Positions 40,090-51,008 of a DNA stretch of 64,000 nucleotides are shown here, one piece after another. Every line of letters starts with the position of its first letter. The first letter of the stretch is position 1. A program made the translations under genes and the position numbers. The notes under the pieces were generated by a model. It did not search any database, was not told the DNA's origin, and saw nothing but the letters and a program-made list of their open reading frames with translations. Where the stretch lies: positions 127,045 to 191,044 of the forward strand of contig VXBA01004193.1 in NCBI GenBank assembly GCA_013399895.1, read 5' to 3'. This DNA is from Serilophus lunatus (taxonomy: Eukaryota > Chordata > Aves > Passeriformes > Eurylaimidae).

Positions 40090-40255
40090 TATACATGGGG
40101 CCCTTTTGTAGTGGGTTGGAAAGGGTTAATGTGTGAGAAATGGATCGTTTGATGAGTAACTGCATGATTAGCACACAATGGATCGATAATTTCTTATAAA
40201 TGTATAAATAATTCATCCTGCTAATGTGCTTATAATCACCTCACACGTCCCCACT
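40090..40255. promoter_or_regulatory. Candidate regulatory island with repeated AATGGATCG
   Basis: AATGGATCG occurs at 40139-40147 and again at 40177-40185, 38 bp apart. The second copy runs into ATCGAT (40182-40187), a CUT/ONECUT-type core. TGCATGATTAGCACAC lies between the copies and ATAAATGTATAAATAATTC follows. Two identical CpG-containing 9-mers so close together are unlikely in CpG-poor DNA. Confidence 0.35.
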
Positions 40256-43199
40256 TGTGTCTCACACGTCAGCCCCACGTAAAGCAGCACCAGGGCAGAG
40301 CAAACAGAGCAGGTGCTCCTGGTGCTGCAGCAGGGCTCGGCTGAGCAGGGGGGGTTTGCCAGCAGAAACCTCCTTACAAATACTGGACATCAACGTCTTG
40401 CCCTCGTGAGGACACTGGCAAAGAGCAGCTGAGGGATTCTGCAGCAGCTTCTTGCTGCAAATCCGAATCTTTGTCACCTTCCTGGCAAGTGCTGGGTTAG
40501 CCAGCTCCCCACCTTTTCCACCTCTGGCTCCTCAAAAGAAGCCTCGTGGAAGCGCCAGCTCACGCCTGTGTCTGCAGCCCCTTTTGGGATGAGATCCCGT
40601 GAGGTGCCTGTGAAGGGCCATGATTTAGCTCTGCCCTTTACCCACACAGGGTTTTGACTCCAGCACCATGAAACAAGGATGCTCTGAGTCCCAAACCATG
40701 CTGCCACAACTGGGGCCACGTGCATCCAACCCCCCCTGTCTGTGCATCTGGGCACTGATGGCAGAAGGATTCAGTGCCTGAGTTTTGCTGAGGTCCTGGC
40801 GTTTGCATGGAGCCAGTGGGATGATATCCTAGTGGCAGACAGGGAATGTCCAGTGTTCCCCTTCCTGCCCTCAGACCAGCCTGAGGACATCTCCCCTCCC
40901 TTTGGCTTGCTCCTAAACAGCCCCTCAGCACGTGGACCAGCAGAGAACTCTCTCTGACAGGTAATTAGCTGCAGAAAAAAGCAAATGAAAAACAGAGCCC
41001 GAATTAATAGCAATGCACATGCACATATTTGTCTGGAGATGCACAATGAATTACTTTAATTTACCAAAAGTGCCTGGTTTGTCTGCGGATGGGAAGGGAT
41101 GCATCTTCATTTCCACTCGCCTTTGGGAATTGCAGCAGCAGCTGGGGAGAAAAGAGAGGCTCCAGTCCCTCCCATGCCCTGGTTGTGCCTGGAAGTGCTG
41201 TGCCCACCAGCAGCCCCCAACACTGTGTACCTGTACCCACAGAGACACTGGAGGTGACAGTCAGGAAGGACAGGGGCAGATGGATTTTGAGGAGCAAAAG
41301 GGGAAAAAAAAGTGCTGCTACTTCAAACTAACCCTTTAAACTCCCAAGAGAGCACTGTGTGATGAAAAAGGGCAAAAAGAGATTAAAATAAAAGCACCAA
41401 GCAGCCCTGGCACAGCAGCACTGGAGACAAAGCTGGGCTCTGCCTGGGCCACGTGGCTCCTCCTTGCTCAGGGGGCAGCAACAATGTGGGAGCGTAGGTG
41501 AGCTTTGCATTTTCCTTCAAGGCTCATTGCTTTGGAATTTCAGCCTCAAAGTTGAATTTCAATTATATGACCAGTAATATTCACTTAATGAAAAGTACCA
41601 TCCTCACCCAGTGGGCTGCAGTGGGAAGGAAGGAGAGGGAAAAGAATTTAAGCATCACTGCTCTGAGGCAGGCACCTCACCTGCCCATGTCCTAATGCCA
41701 TCCTTGTTCCCAGAATGCTGATGCAGAGCCAGGGACACTGGGCCCAGGCAGAGCCTCACAAATCTCAGTGAGAATGATACAGTTTGAGGAGATGGGCATT
41801 CAGAGCAGGTCAGTACAGTCTGCCACCAGCAGTGCCCTGCTGGCAGGGTGGAGGGATGGATGCCTCTCCTCCCTGGCTGGGTACCACTCTGCTGGCAGGA
41901 GAGGTAGACATGGGGCAGCACACAGCCCGCCAGGGATTGCAGGGAGGGTTGCCAGCCACCCATCCCAAGGAAGGAGTGTGAGGGCCCAAGGAGGAGCCAG
42001 CACAGCATCACTCTCAGCTCTCCTTCTTCTGGATACCCTGGGGCTTCCCTGGCTTGTGGGAAAAACCATTACTTTAGGATTAGGCTTCCATCTGATTCCC
42101 ATCAAAGGCTCTGGTCACCACCTATTTGCTTAACACCAGACCTTTCAGGCACCATCAAATTTAACAGGGCTTGACAGATTCAGGATTAAACACAAAAGCC
42201 AGACAAATCCTTACTTTCACAGGAGGCCCCAGTGGATGCACCAGGACAGGCAGGATTAGGGAAATATAAAAAGAGAAAAGAGAAGAGGAGAGAGAGACTC
42301 ACACAAGATCTGGCTGGTGCTGCTCGTGCCGGGAGTGTTGCCCCTGTGCCAGCAGCTCTCTGCTCACTCTCCTCCCCATCCCATCCAGGATGCAGTTTGC
42401 TGGTTCCCCCCCACGTTTCCCAGCTTATCCCCTCTCTGGCTACTCCAACACACAGCTGGAAATGAAATGCAGCAGCAGGGGTTGAGAGCTGACAAGCCCT
42501 GCAGCAGCAGCAGCTCAGGGATTCCAGGGGACAAGTCCAGTTTATAAACCACTCTTCTCCCTTAACCAAACAGAAACTCAAAAGCAGCAGGTCTGATTGA
42601 ATTACATGTTTAATATTTAACAAGGGGTCAGGCTAGATAATCAAAGAGTCCTTTTTGGCTGAAAATTAGTCCTGGAGTCAGTACAGAGCCTGCAAAGCCT
42701 CTCCTCTACATCAAGGGGGGTTATTTCTTCCCATTGCAGTAATGGCCATGGAAGGCTTGGGCAGGGAGCCCAGAAGAATCCAAGTTATTTTTAAAATACC
42801 ATTAGGAAAGAAACATAAAATATGCTTTATCACTAAATGAAACTGTCCTGATGTTCCAGAAACAAAATTTCAGAATTAGCAGGTCTGCTTCTGTCTTAGC
42901 TTGTTGACTCAACCTGCTCAGGGGAACATGGAAGTGCTTTGGAAACTGCTGTAAATGGTCACTCAGGTCCGAAGCTCTTTTTAACTTAAAATTAAGAGAC
43001 ATAAAGGAACAGATGATTTATTCTGACAGAGTGAAAGAAACGACCCCTGGCACATGGTGGATGCCCCCAGAAGGCCCCCCCCCCAGCCTCTGACAGGCCC
43101 AGGCTGGTGGGTGTCCACCCTACAGACCACAGCCCTCCCAGACACAGTCTGCAGCTGTAAACGAGCACGTCCCTTCTGTGAACAGACTGGAGCAATGGC

Positions 43200-43400
43200 C
43201 AGTCACTGACAGCAATTCCCCATAATTAAATGTGAATTAATTGATTTACCAAGCAATGCACTTGCTTTATGTATGGTGTTTTTATTAGCAAACCCTAGTT
43301 ACTTAAGCAATTTCCAAGGCATGTTTATTAGCGCTGCATAAATCTGAGTAAACAAGTCATTTTTAATTGTGGGAATAATTAAAAATGACCGTGTGTTTTA
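43200..43400. promoter_or_regulatory. Homeodomain-rich island with a 13-bp perfect dyad
   Basis: The island contains CATAATTAAATGTGAATT, AATTGATTTACC and TTTATTAGCGCTGCATAAAT. It ends in a perfect inverted repeat: arms 43356-43368 and 43377-43389, spacer GTGGGAAT. The arms carry TTTTTAATT / AATTAAAAA homeodomain-like cores flanked by GTCA / TGAC. It could bind paired homeodomain proteins or fold as a 34-nt hairpin if transcribed. Confidence 0.45.
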
Positions 43401-45534
43401 ACTGACGAGCACACCCAGCTGGGGTTCTGGTTGAGGAGGCTTTGTCCCTCCTGCCTGGCACCCTGGGCTGTGCCACCTCCCACAGTGACCATCCCAGGCA
43501 GCAGTACCCCAGTGCTCTGGGAAGTCATCCCCTTCTTGATAACAAAACATGCCTTGCCAAATTTGTGTCCCACCAGTTCATCCCCCAGTTGCTGCAAGGA
43601 CCATTCCCGTGGCTCATCCCACTCCAGTGGCAGTGCTGCTGGCAGAGGAACATCCTCCTCCATCCCCCATATCCCCCACACTTCTCTTCACCTCCCCACC
43701 ACGCATTGAAAGACTCCAAAGGCTTTTTTTGGGGGGGTCTCATGATTAAAAAATTGGCTCTGCAATGCTTTATGCATGCATCTGTTATGCTAAAATAACC
43801 CTCCTTCCTAACCATGCCCACCTGCTGTCTTTTTCAATTTTAAGTATTTCTAAGTAGCAATCAAATCAGTATAATTTGTTCTTTATCTCAGAAAAACCAT
43901 TGTGAAAGAAAAATGTGACCATTATGTTACATCAGGGAAAAATACCAGCCTTTTCTTTCCAGCCTTCTCTCTGTTCTATCAGATCTCAGCCGTCATTATG
44001 CCCGTCAGATTTAATATTGCTCGAATGCTCTGAGCTTTCTTTAATCACTGCAACCTTTCTGCCATCCCTGAGCTCCCCCCTCTCCAAGGTTAAGGCTTTT
44101 TTCCTTTCTTTTTTTAATTCAGATACATAAATACTCGTATCATGAATGCGTTAAGGGTTTCCAGGAGACGGCTCTCGGGTTGGTTTCGGAGCTGGCTGCT
44201 CGAGCAGGGCTCCCATCAGCAGCTCTTGTGCTGGGATGGAGGGGACAGGGCCGGGGGAAGAGGGATGTGCCAGGCACAGCCACCAGCCACCCGCTGCTCC
44301 GGAGGGATCACGACAACAACCCGGGCAAATATTGATGCTCTCATCAATGCTGGGATTGGGATTGACTGCCCAAACACACCCAGGTTGCTGTAAAAACATT
44401 CAGGGCTGCAGATTTCAATAAAGCCTGTGGATCAGAGGCCAACAGTAAATGATTATTTATAGACTTGCTGCAGAGGTTGGGCGGAGAGGATGCCCAGAGC
44501 AGTTTGGATCAATCCCTTCATGGGCCGAGGGCTGGCTTTGGGAAGATCTCTCTCTTTGATTGAAAGGATGGGGCAGCAGAACCTTTCATCCATAAAAAAA
44601 CCCCACTAACAGGTGGGGGATTTTCAATCATCTGATTCCTTTCAGGTTTTTCAGCTCAAGGGATCTCCCTTTGCTGGCTTAGGTCCCTTCCAGTTCATTG
44701 ATTATTCAAATATCTTCCCAGATGATCTCTGACCACCCTGACCCCCACACGCTGCTCTTGGGCACAGGACTGGCAGTGCTGTGCTGGAATTGAGCCCTGA
44801 CTTGATAAATGTCTTTCACATCCTTTGGATGAGACACGAAAGGAACCTTTCCATGCATCACAGCAGCTGGGAAACCTGCAAGCACGGCTGTGGCCTCTGG
44901 TAACATCTCCAACCCGTGTTATCTCCACAGATCCTTCCCAAGGCATGGCCATGGGGACCATGCTGCCATCAGCACAGATGTGATGCTCCCCCCATCCTGG
45001 CACGGGAGGACTCTGAGGAATTGGGCCTCAGAGAAATTTGTTCTTCAGCCTGCAGACCTTGGAGCAACTTCGGCAAGAATAGAGGCTAAAAATAAATCCT
45101 GTCCTTTCCTTCCCTTTTGACTTTCCAAATGCCAGTCTAAAAATAAGAGCCATTTGCAGGAAAATCCCCCATTGCTGAGACTCTTTCTCCCAATCTCTCT
45201 CCCAGGACACAACGCTATCACTGTTAAGTGACCTGCCAGCATATCTTCAAGAGATGAGGAGAGCAGCACACAAGGTTCAGATCATTAAACAGGCAGCCAG
45301 GGTTGGGGGTCAAGCATTTCTGTTTATGAACGAGCTCCCCTTGCCAGCTTTTCAGCCCACAGACTGAAAGGATCAGCACAGCCCCTGCTGCTGAGCACAG
45401 CCTGCAGGCCGAGGGGTGAGGGGCCAGCCCCACTGAGCAGCCCCCACAGCCTCCCCTCTGCTCTGCCTCGCTCCCCCAGCACGCCCCACACACGTGCTCT
45501 CCAGCCAGCTCAGCTACACTTTGCAAAGCCGAGT

Positions 45535-45735
45535 TTCCATAAATAAAAATTAAGCAAACACTTAACGAGCGTCATGCATATTAATACTCTCCAGGTGAAG
45601 GTTAGCATGAGCTGTGATTGTGGCAAATCCACGTTTGATTAGATTGACTTGAAAACAGGGAAGATAAACAACGCACAAAACCCTAAAAGTTACTATAATT
45701 TATTCTTTTGACCTCTGCGAGTTTCTTGGTTTTAT
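45535..45735. promoter_or_regulatory. AT-rich candidate enhancer with a POU-III type site
   Basis: GCATATTAAT at 45576-45585 fits the GCAT-NN-TAAT arrangement preferred by BRN2-like POU-III factors. Nearby are ATTAAGCAAACACTTAACGA, CACGTTTGATTAGATTGAC and AGATAAACAACGC. Retained CpGs in AT-rich sequence suggest constraint. Confidence 0.4.
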
Positions 45736-46754
45736 GCAGCTCCAACCTCCTTCATGCAACGGAATTTTTCCCTACTCCAGGCACTTCAAAGGAGCAGGTG
45801 CCAGCACATCAAATTGACTTTGCTCCTCTTGCCTCTTGAGTCACTCCCCACGTGTGCACATGGCATCTGCACAGCATTTGACTCAGCTGGCTCGTGAAAA
45901 GCCTTTTGTGGGAGAGACAGACCCCTTGTGGGTCCCTCTGCTGAGCCCGGGGTGGGATGTCGAGGCTGTTGGATAAGGAGGGTGTTTGAGATGGCAAAGC
46001 CCATGCTCGAGGTGCCTTCTCTCACAAACTGCAGTGGTTTGCTCTGAGCTGTGGTGCTGCTGGGAAGCCAGCTGGATGAGGCTGGCTTGGGAAGCAGCAG
46101 CAGGACTGCCCACAGCCCCAGGAGCCGCAGCCAAGTGCCCCAGGCTGTGAACTCAGTCAGACACCTGCACTGAAATGAGGGGATGCACACCCCAAAAGCG
46201 TCCCTCCCTCTTCCTGGACTTTAAACCAGTCCAGATATTGGCACTGGCAATGCAGACCTGCAAATCCCGCTGACTGAACACTGCTGGCTCACCACCCAGT
46301 GAGGGGCAGAGATGCCTTTTTGATGGGCTGAACCAGTGGAGGCTGGAGGCTTTCTGCACTGCTGGAGTAAATCCTCTCCATTCAGCATCCACATTGTAAT
46401 GGCATTTCCTCCCCCCTCCAGGTACAAACTCTCTAAAAAGTCTTTGCAACATCCTTCCTACAGCTCAGGCAGCCCAGCCTGGGCCCAAGAGCATATCTGC
46501 AGGAGTTCAGGTGTTTTGTGAGACCCCCTATTGGACGCGCAAAGAAGCTCCCAGCTCCTGAGGTTTCCCCAGCACAGCAGTCCCTGCTTTCCCCGCCCTC
46601 CAACCCAAGCCATAAAGGATGTTCCAGCTGCTGACACAGCACCGACAGCCGCTCAACAAACCCTGGTAAAGGCAGCGTGGCAGGATCCAACCTGTGGCAG
46701 GGAGTTCTCCGTGGGGTCCCTGCTCTGCTGCTGAGCAAAAGGCACGTTTGCTGT

Positions 46755-46930
46755 ACAAGTCGGGTCATTATTATTCATTCCTGTCCCGTCTGTGGTGACA
46801 GCGTTAATCACAGCAGTCTCTGGGAGAAGGATGCTAATGAAGATGTGATGTGGGCAGCACCGTCCGCTGCCGTTTCTCAATTCATTAGCATCCTGTCACT
46901 CCGAGGGGTGACCGCCGACACCCGCGTTCC
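46755..46930. promoter_or_regulatory. Island with a 14-bp inverted repeat enclosing a second stem
   Basis: AGGATGCTAATGAA at 46828-46841 is the exact reverse complement of TTCATTAGCATCCT at 46881-46894. Inside the 39-nt gap, GGCAGC (46853-46858) pairs with GCTGCC (46866-46871) around a 7-nt loop. Both outer arms hold a TGCTAATGA homeodomain/POU-like word. It is either a pair of protein sites in inverted orientation or a structured RNA of 67 nt. Confidence 0.45.
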
Positions 46931-47370
46931 CACCTTTCACCAAAACTCTTTTCAGTCCTGGGGAAACGCCAAACACTTTCCTGAAGCTCGGTGGTTGTTT
47001 CAGTGAGTCCCTAAAAACTGGGAACAAGAAAAGGAAACAAACCCCCAGCACCCAACCGAGCAATGATGAAGGTCTTGGATCTCTGCTCCCCCCAAGGCAG
47101 ACAGGGAAGGGGACAAGCCGCTTATCCCAAATCCTCAGCGTGATAGGGTCCCGTGGAGGGCACACCAACCCACCAGCACGGGTTGGTAGGAGCCTGTATG
47201 TCTGCAAGCTAAAGGAAAATTAAATTACACTTTTGGAAGGTGGGACAATGTGCCTGCGTTTGAATGGCAGCATCTGCTTTCGGGGAGATGCTCGTGAGCA
47301 GTGAGTTTGGCAGAGCAGCCAGGAGGTCCCTGTTCGTGTCAGCCTCCTGCATCCAAAAGAAATCCCATCG

Positions 47371-47392
47371 CCTCCCTCCCTCCCTCCCTCCC
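47371..47392. repeat. (CCTC)n tract, G-quadruplex-prone on the minus strand
   Basis: The plus strand is a CCTC tetranucleotide run. The minus strand therefore reads GGGA repeated five times, with G-runs separated by single A residues, a textbook G-quadruplex motif. It lies in noncoding DNA. Confidence 0.85.
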
Positions 47393-48029
47393 GACAGCTG
47401 AGAAGGCTCTGGCCAAACACAGGCAGCGCAAAGGCTCCGGCTCAGCGGCAGAGTGACACAGGCACGTGTTGGCAGCGCCAGGGACCTCACACTTCTCTGG
47501 TTGAATTCACTCCTGTCCCCTGGATCCCCCCCGGATTCCCGGCCAGCCCCAGCTGCCGCACAGCATCCTCTGAGCTGCGAACACAGCAGGCAGCACATCC
47601 CCTCGCTGCTGCCCAGACCCTGCCCGGAGCTGCCAGCCCTCCACAGATGGGTTTGCTCGTGGATGGGTGGGGGCAAGCGACCACAGGGAGAAGAGACAGG
47701 GCGAGATGCAGGCAACAGGAACGCTTCCAGAGCCAGCCCATTTAATGGCACGGCTGTGCTGAGACCCACGGGGGGGGTCCCATCCCTGCGTGGAGCCATC
47801 CAGCAGTGAGAGCCATGAGGGCACCAACCTCCCAGAGCAGCTGACCAGGAAAATGCCTTTGCCCTCCTCCCAGATGAAAGGCAGAGTTCAGGGCACACTG
47901 TTACAATATGGACCTCTCTCGAGCTGGTGCTCATTCCTCTTGAAGACGCTCAGAAAAAGAATAATCTTGCTCCCCATCCTCCTCCCACAAGCTCAGGCGA
48001 AGGCACCGGCTCTTCTCAGTGTGTTTTTT

Positions 48030-48145
48030 TTTAAGACCACGCACTTCCATTTAATTAAAAGTATCTACGTAGGATTGAGATTAATTAATTCTCCTTCTAC
48101 CCAAGAGCCCTCTCATTGTGTTCACTTAAATGAGGTTTTAAAATG
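48030..48145. promoter_or_regulatory. Nested palindrome: TTAATTAA - TACGTA - TTAATTAA
   Basis: TTAATTAA occurs at 48051-48058 and 48081-48088. Between them lies ATCTACGTAGGAT (48063-48075), a palindrome around TACGTA apart from one extra G. Spacers are 4 and 5 nt, so the whole 38-bp block is nearly two-fold symmetric. Flanks are AT-rich with CATTTAATTAAAAGT and ACTTAAATGAGG. Confidence 0.4.
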
Positions 48146-49997
48146 TTGTCTCTGTGCCGTATCTGGGCCAGTTGTCTCCAGACAACACTTGGAATGTTCT
48201 TCCATCTCGTGCTACACCACCCCGTGTCTCTCACAAGGAAATGAAGAGCACAGGGCCAGCCCACTCCTGGCTTTGGAGGATGTTCAGAGTAAAGCTCACG
48301 ACACACGTGGGCATCTCCAAGGATCTGCTCATCCTCCCAACAGCCCCTACAGTCCAGGACACAGCCAGGAGGGAGCTGCCAAGGGCTGTGCAGGACAGGG
48401 CCTTGTGCCCCACACCACCGGTGCTGGTGATGAGTGAGATGCACTGAGGAAGAACCATGGGGCAGCATTGCTGCCTCGACCACCTCTCAGCATCACCAAC
48501 CAGCCCTGGCTCCAGCTCCTCTGATGCAAATCAGTAAATCAACAGCCTGAGAGACGCTGCTTCCCAACCTGCCACCCTGCAGAACCATCCACCCATTTCT
48601 GAGCACAGGTCAGGCACAAAGAGGGTGAAGGGTGACAGCTGACAGGAGAACTTGCCTTTAACCACCCCAAAGAAAAGGAGGGGAACAAAGCAGATGAACA
48701 AGCTCATCTGCTTTGGAGAGGTGACCTCAAGCAATGCTGCAAGAATGGCCCTGGCTGTTGTGCACAAGGAGCAGTGCATGGTGTGCTCCAGTTGTGCTCT
48801 TTGCATCCAAATGCCACCTGTTGCAGAGGAAACATCTTCCTGCTCATTGGAGCTGCCCATGACCGTGGCAGGGCACCCTGCTCTCCCTTTCCCAGGTGAG
48901 TCCTCAGAGTGCACCCCTGGCAAAGCCCCACGTTTGCATCCTGCTTTCCAGAGGCAGTTCATGTTTCACCCGAATTCCTTATGATAAATCCTTATCAGAA
49001 TGCCCATGGCAAGCCTGTGGTGACTTTGTTCACTCAGATCAGCTCTGTACAGATGAGTTCCTTGCAGCTCTTAGCCAGTTCACACACATTTCTGATAAAT
49101 GTTTTGACAGATTGTCCTGACTTGGGGTGGGGGGAAATCGAGGGGTGGGGAAGAGGAAAAAGCCTCTTTGCCTGCCCGTGCTGCAGATAGCACTGGAGAC
49201 ATGAAATATTCACAGCCTTTCAACCAGGCGGGGTCAACAAGCTGGCAAACACCTCCCTACCCCCAGATAACACATCATCACTCCTTCCCCAGCCCCGTGC
49301 AGGCAGCAGCTCTTGGGTTTTGCTTCATCTCCTACTCTAGAGAAGCCAGGACCCAGTGGAAGGGTTCTGCTCCACCTGCTCCTTCCTCTGCACCCTGAGG
49401 AGGACTAAAAGCTGCAGGGAGATCTTTAAAGCCGATTTGAGATGCCGATTTTGGAGCATTTGCCTCCTCCTGATTTATGTCTCTGCAACAAATACAGTAA
49501 ATTCAGTGGATCACCTTAACCTTTGGCACTGTCTCTTCCCTGTAACTGTAATCTTTTATTCATCTCAAATCTGAGCAAAGACTTCCTACATAGTAAAGTG
49601 ACAATGTCTGTAGCGGGTATGTCACCTTCCAGTCAGACATGGGGACTGTGGATGCTCTCTGTGCCACCTGCACCATCCCACCTGCACAGGACCCTGATGC
49701 CAGCCTTGGACAGGCTTTGGTAAGGATGCAGCTGCCCAAGCTGAAGCTCCACTGACACCAGAATGTCTCCCTGGGAGAGTCAAGGCTGTGCAGAGAGCAC
49801 ACAGTGTGCCTGAGACAGGGTTGTGATCTGCCTGTCTTCCCCAGACACTCTGCCTAGGGATGGAAATTTCCACCATCCCCTTTCATGCACCCGTTTACTC
49901 TCCACTGGATTTCTCTGCCTGCCATTAGCCTTCAGAGCTCTGATTTGTTGCCCTGTCATTTGGACAAATGTTGATGGGCAGAAACAAGCAGGGCTTT

Positions 49998-50040
49998 CTT
50001 TCCCCCCCCCTCTCCCTTTTTCTTTTTTTTCCCCACCTTC
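49998..50040. repeat. Pyrimidine-only tract
   Basis: A strand-asymmetric C/T run of about 40 bases (TTTCCCCCCCCCTCTCCC, then TTTTTCTTTTTTTTCCCC). It is simple sequence and could adopt triplex structures. Confidence 0.7.
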
Positions 50041-50986
50041 TATACTATCCACTGCCAGCAAGAACATCAAGGGAAAAGGATGAACAACTGACCCATAAAA
50101 TAAATACAGGGCTTACAGTTTCTGATAGAGATTAAATATTGTAGGAGTCATGACTAGATGAAAGCCAGTGGAAGGAAAAGCCTCAGACCTCAATAGAGCA
50201 TTAAATAAAAAGAAAGCAGCACATACACACACACTCAGACACAAGGAGATGTGTTGCAAGTTTTATGGAGAGTTTGATAATCTGAACTCGTTTTGCTTCA
50301 AGCAGACTCACCTCAGGAGTGCAGCTCAAACATGGCCCTGAGGAGAACAGCAGGGGCTCTGCCTCACCTTGCCCCGGGGCTGGCAGCCTCTGTCCCCAGC
50401 CCCAGAGACACCCCCAGCAGCACTCCCAGTGCTGGACAGTCACCAGTCACACATGGATCAAACAGGCTGGGGCAGCTGGTGTGAGCACATCGGTGGTGGG
50501 AGATAATGGCAGCTCCTCCAGAGCTGAAGGGCTCTGATGGGCACACTTGGCCCAATCTGCTTCTGAGACTGGCAGGGTCAGTGCTGGCCTGAGTTTGCAT
50601 TGAACATGCAAAGGGTCCAATATCCTCATCAAACCCTGCTCCTCATTTCCCTTTGCCTCACTGCACAGTTGTCTGCTAAAGCTCTTCCATGACCCAGCTC
50701 CTGAGCCTGGTGTTTGCTAGGCCATCACAGGTTTAATTTCACTCCCTCAAATTGTTGGTTTTCTAAATTAAGTAGATCCCAGGTTTGCTTTTGTCCACAC
50801 ACTCAGGCGAGCATCGTTCCAGCCCTCCCTGAACACAGCCAGGGGCAAACACAGCGTCCACACAACAGCATGTACCTGATAGAGGGAGGCTGCTCCCCTT
50901 CCCACAGAGAAACCCCAATCCTCTCCCCAAGCCCCCCTTACCTGCAGAGCCCAGTCCCCATGTCCCAGCCAGTGCTGGTCTGGTGT

Positions 50987-51008
50987 GGGCAGGGGCAGGG
51001 GCAGGGGG
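50987..51008 (+). repeat. GGGGCA tandem run, G-quadruplex-prone
   Basis: Four G-runs of 3-5 bases are separated by CA, a tandem GGGGCA-type repeat able to form a quadruplex with 2-nt loops. There is no gene around it. Confidence 0.75.

Larger units (their letters stand above)
36369..43199. other. Intergenic unique sequence, no gene seen
   Basis: AT-rich islands lie near 36600-37000, 37500-37960, 38780-39380, 40060-40260, 40960-41060 and 41490-41600. The stretch at 42622-42665 has a faint resemblance to a CR1 3' end (GGTCAGGCTAGATAATCA), too weak to annotate as an element. No coding feature is supported. Confidence 0.65.

Noticed and set aside
40110..40120. TAGTGGGTTG, a word seen in some avian retroviral-type LTR ends
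   Set aside because: Ten bases only, with no paired terminal repeat, primer site or internal retroviral sequence nearby.
42622..42665. GGTCAGGCTAGATAATCA with following T-rich text, reminiscent of an old CR1 tail
   Set aside because: Similarity is short and there is no terminal tandem tail. It needs a repeat-library search to decide.
44660..44705. GGTCCCTTCCAGTTCATTGATTATTC, reminiscent of a CR1 3' end
   Set aside because: Only about 25 bases resemble the family and the upstream sequence does not follow CR1, so this is not enough to call an element.
48893..48901. Perfect plus-strand donor CAG|GTGAGT
   Set aside because: No acceptor-bounded open exon or known protein precedes it. It shows that a perfect 9-mer donor can occur by chance in this window.
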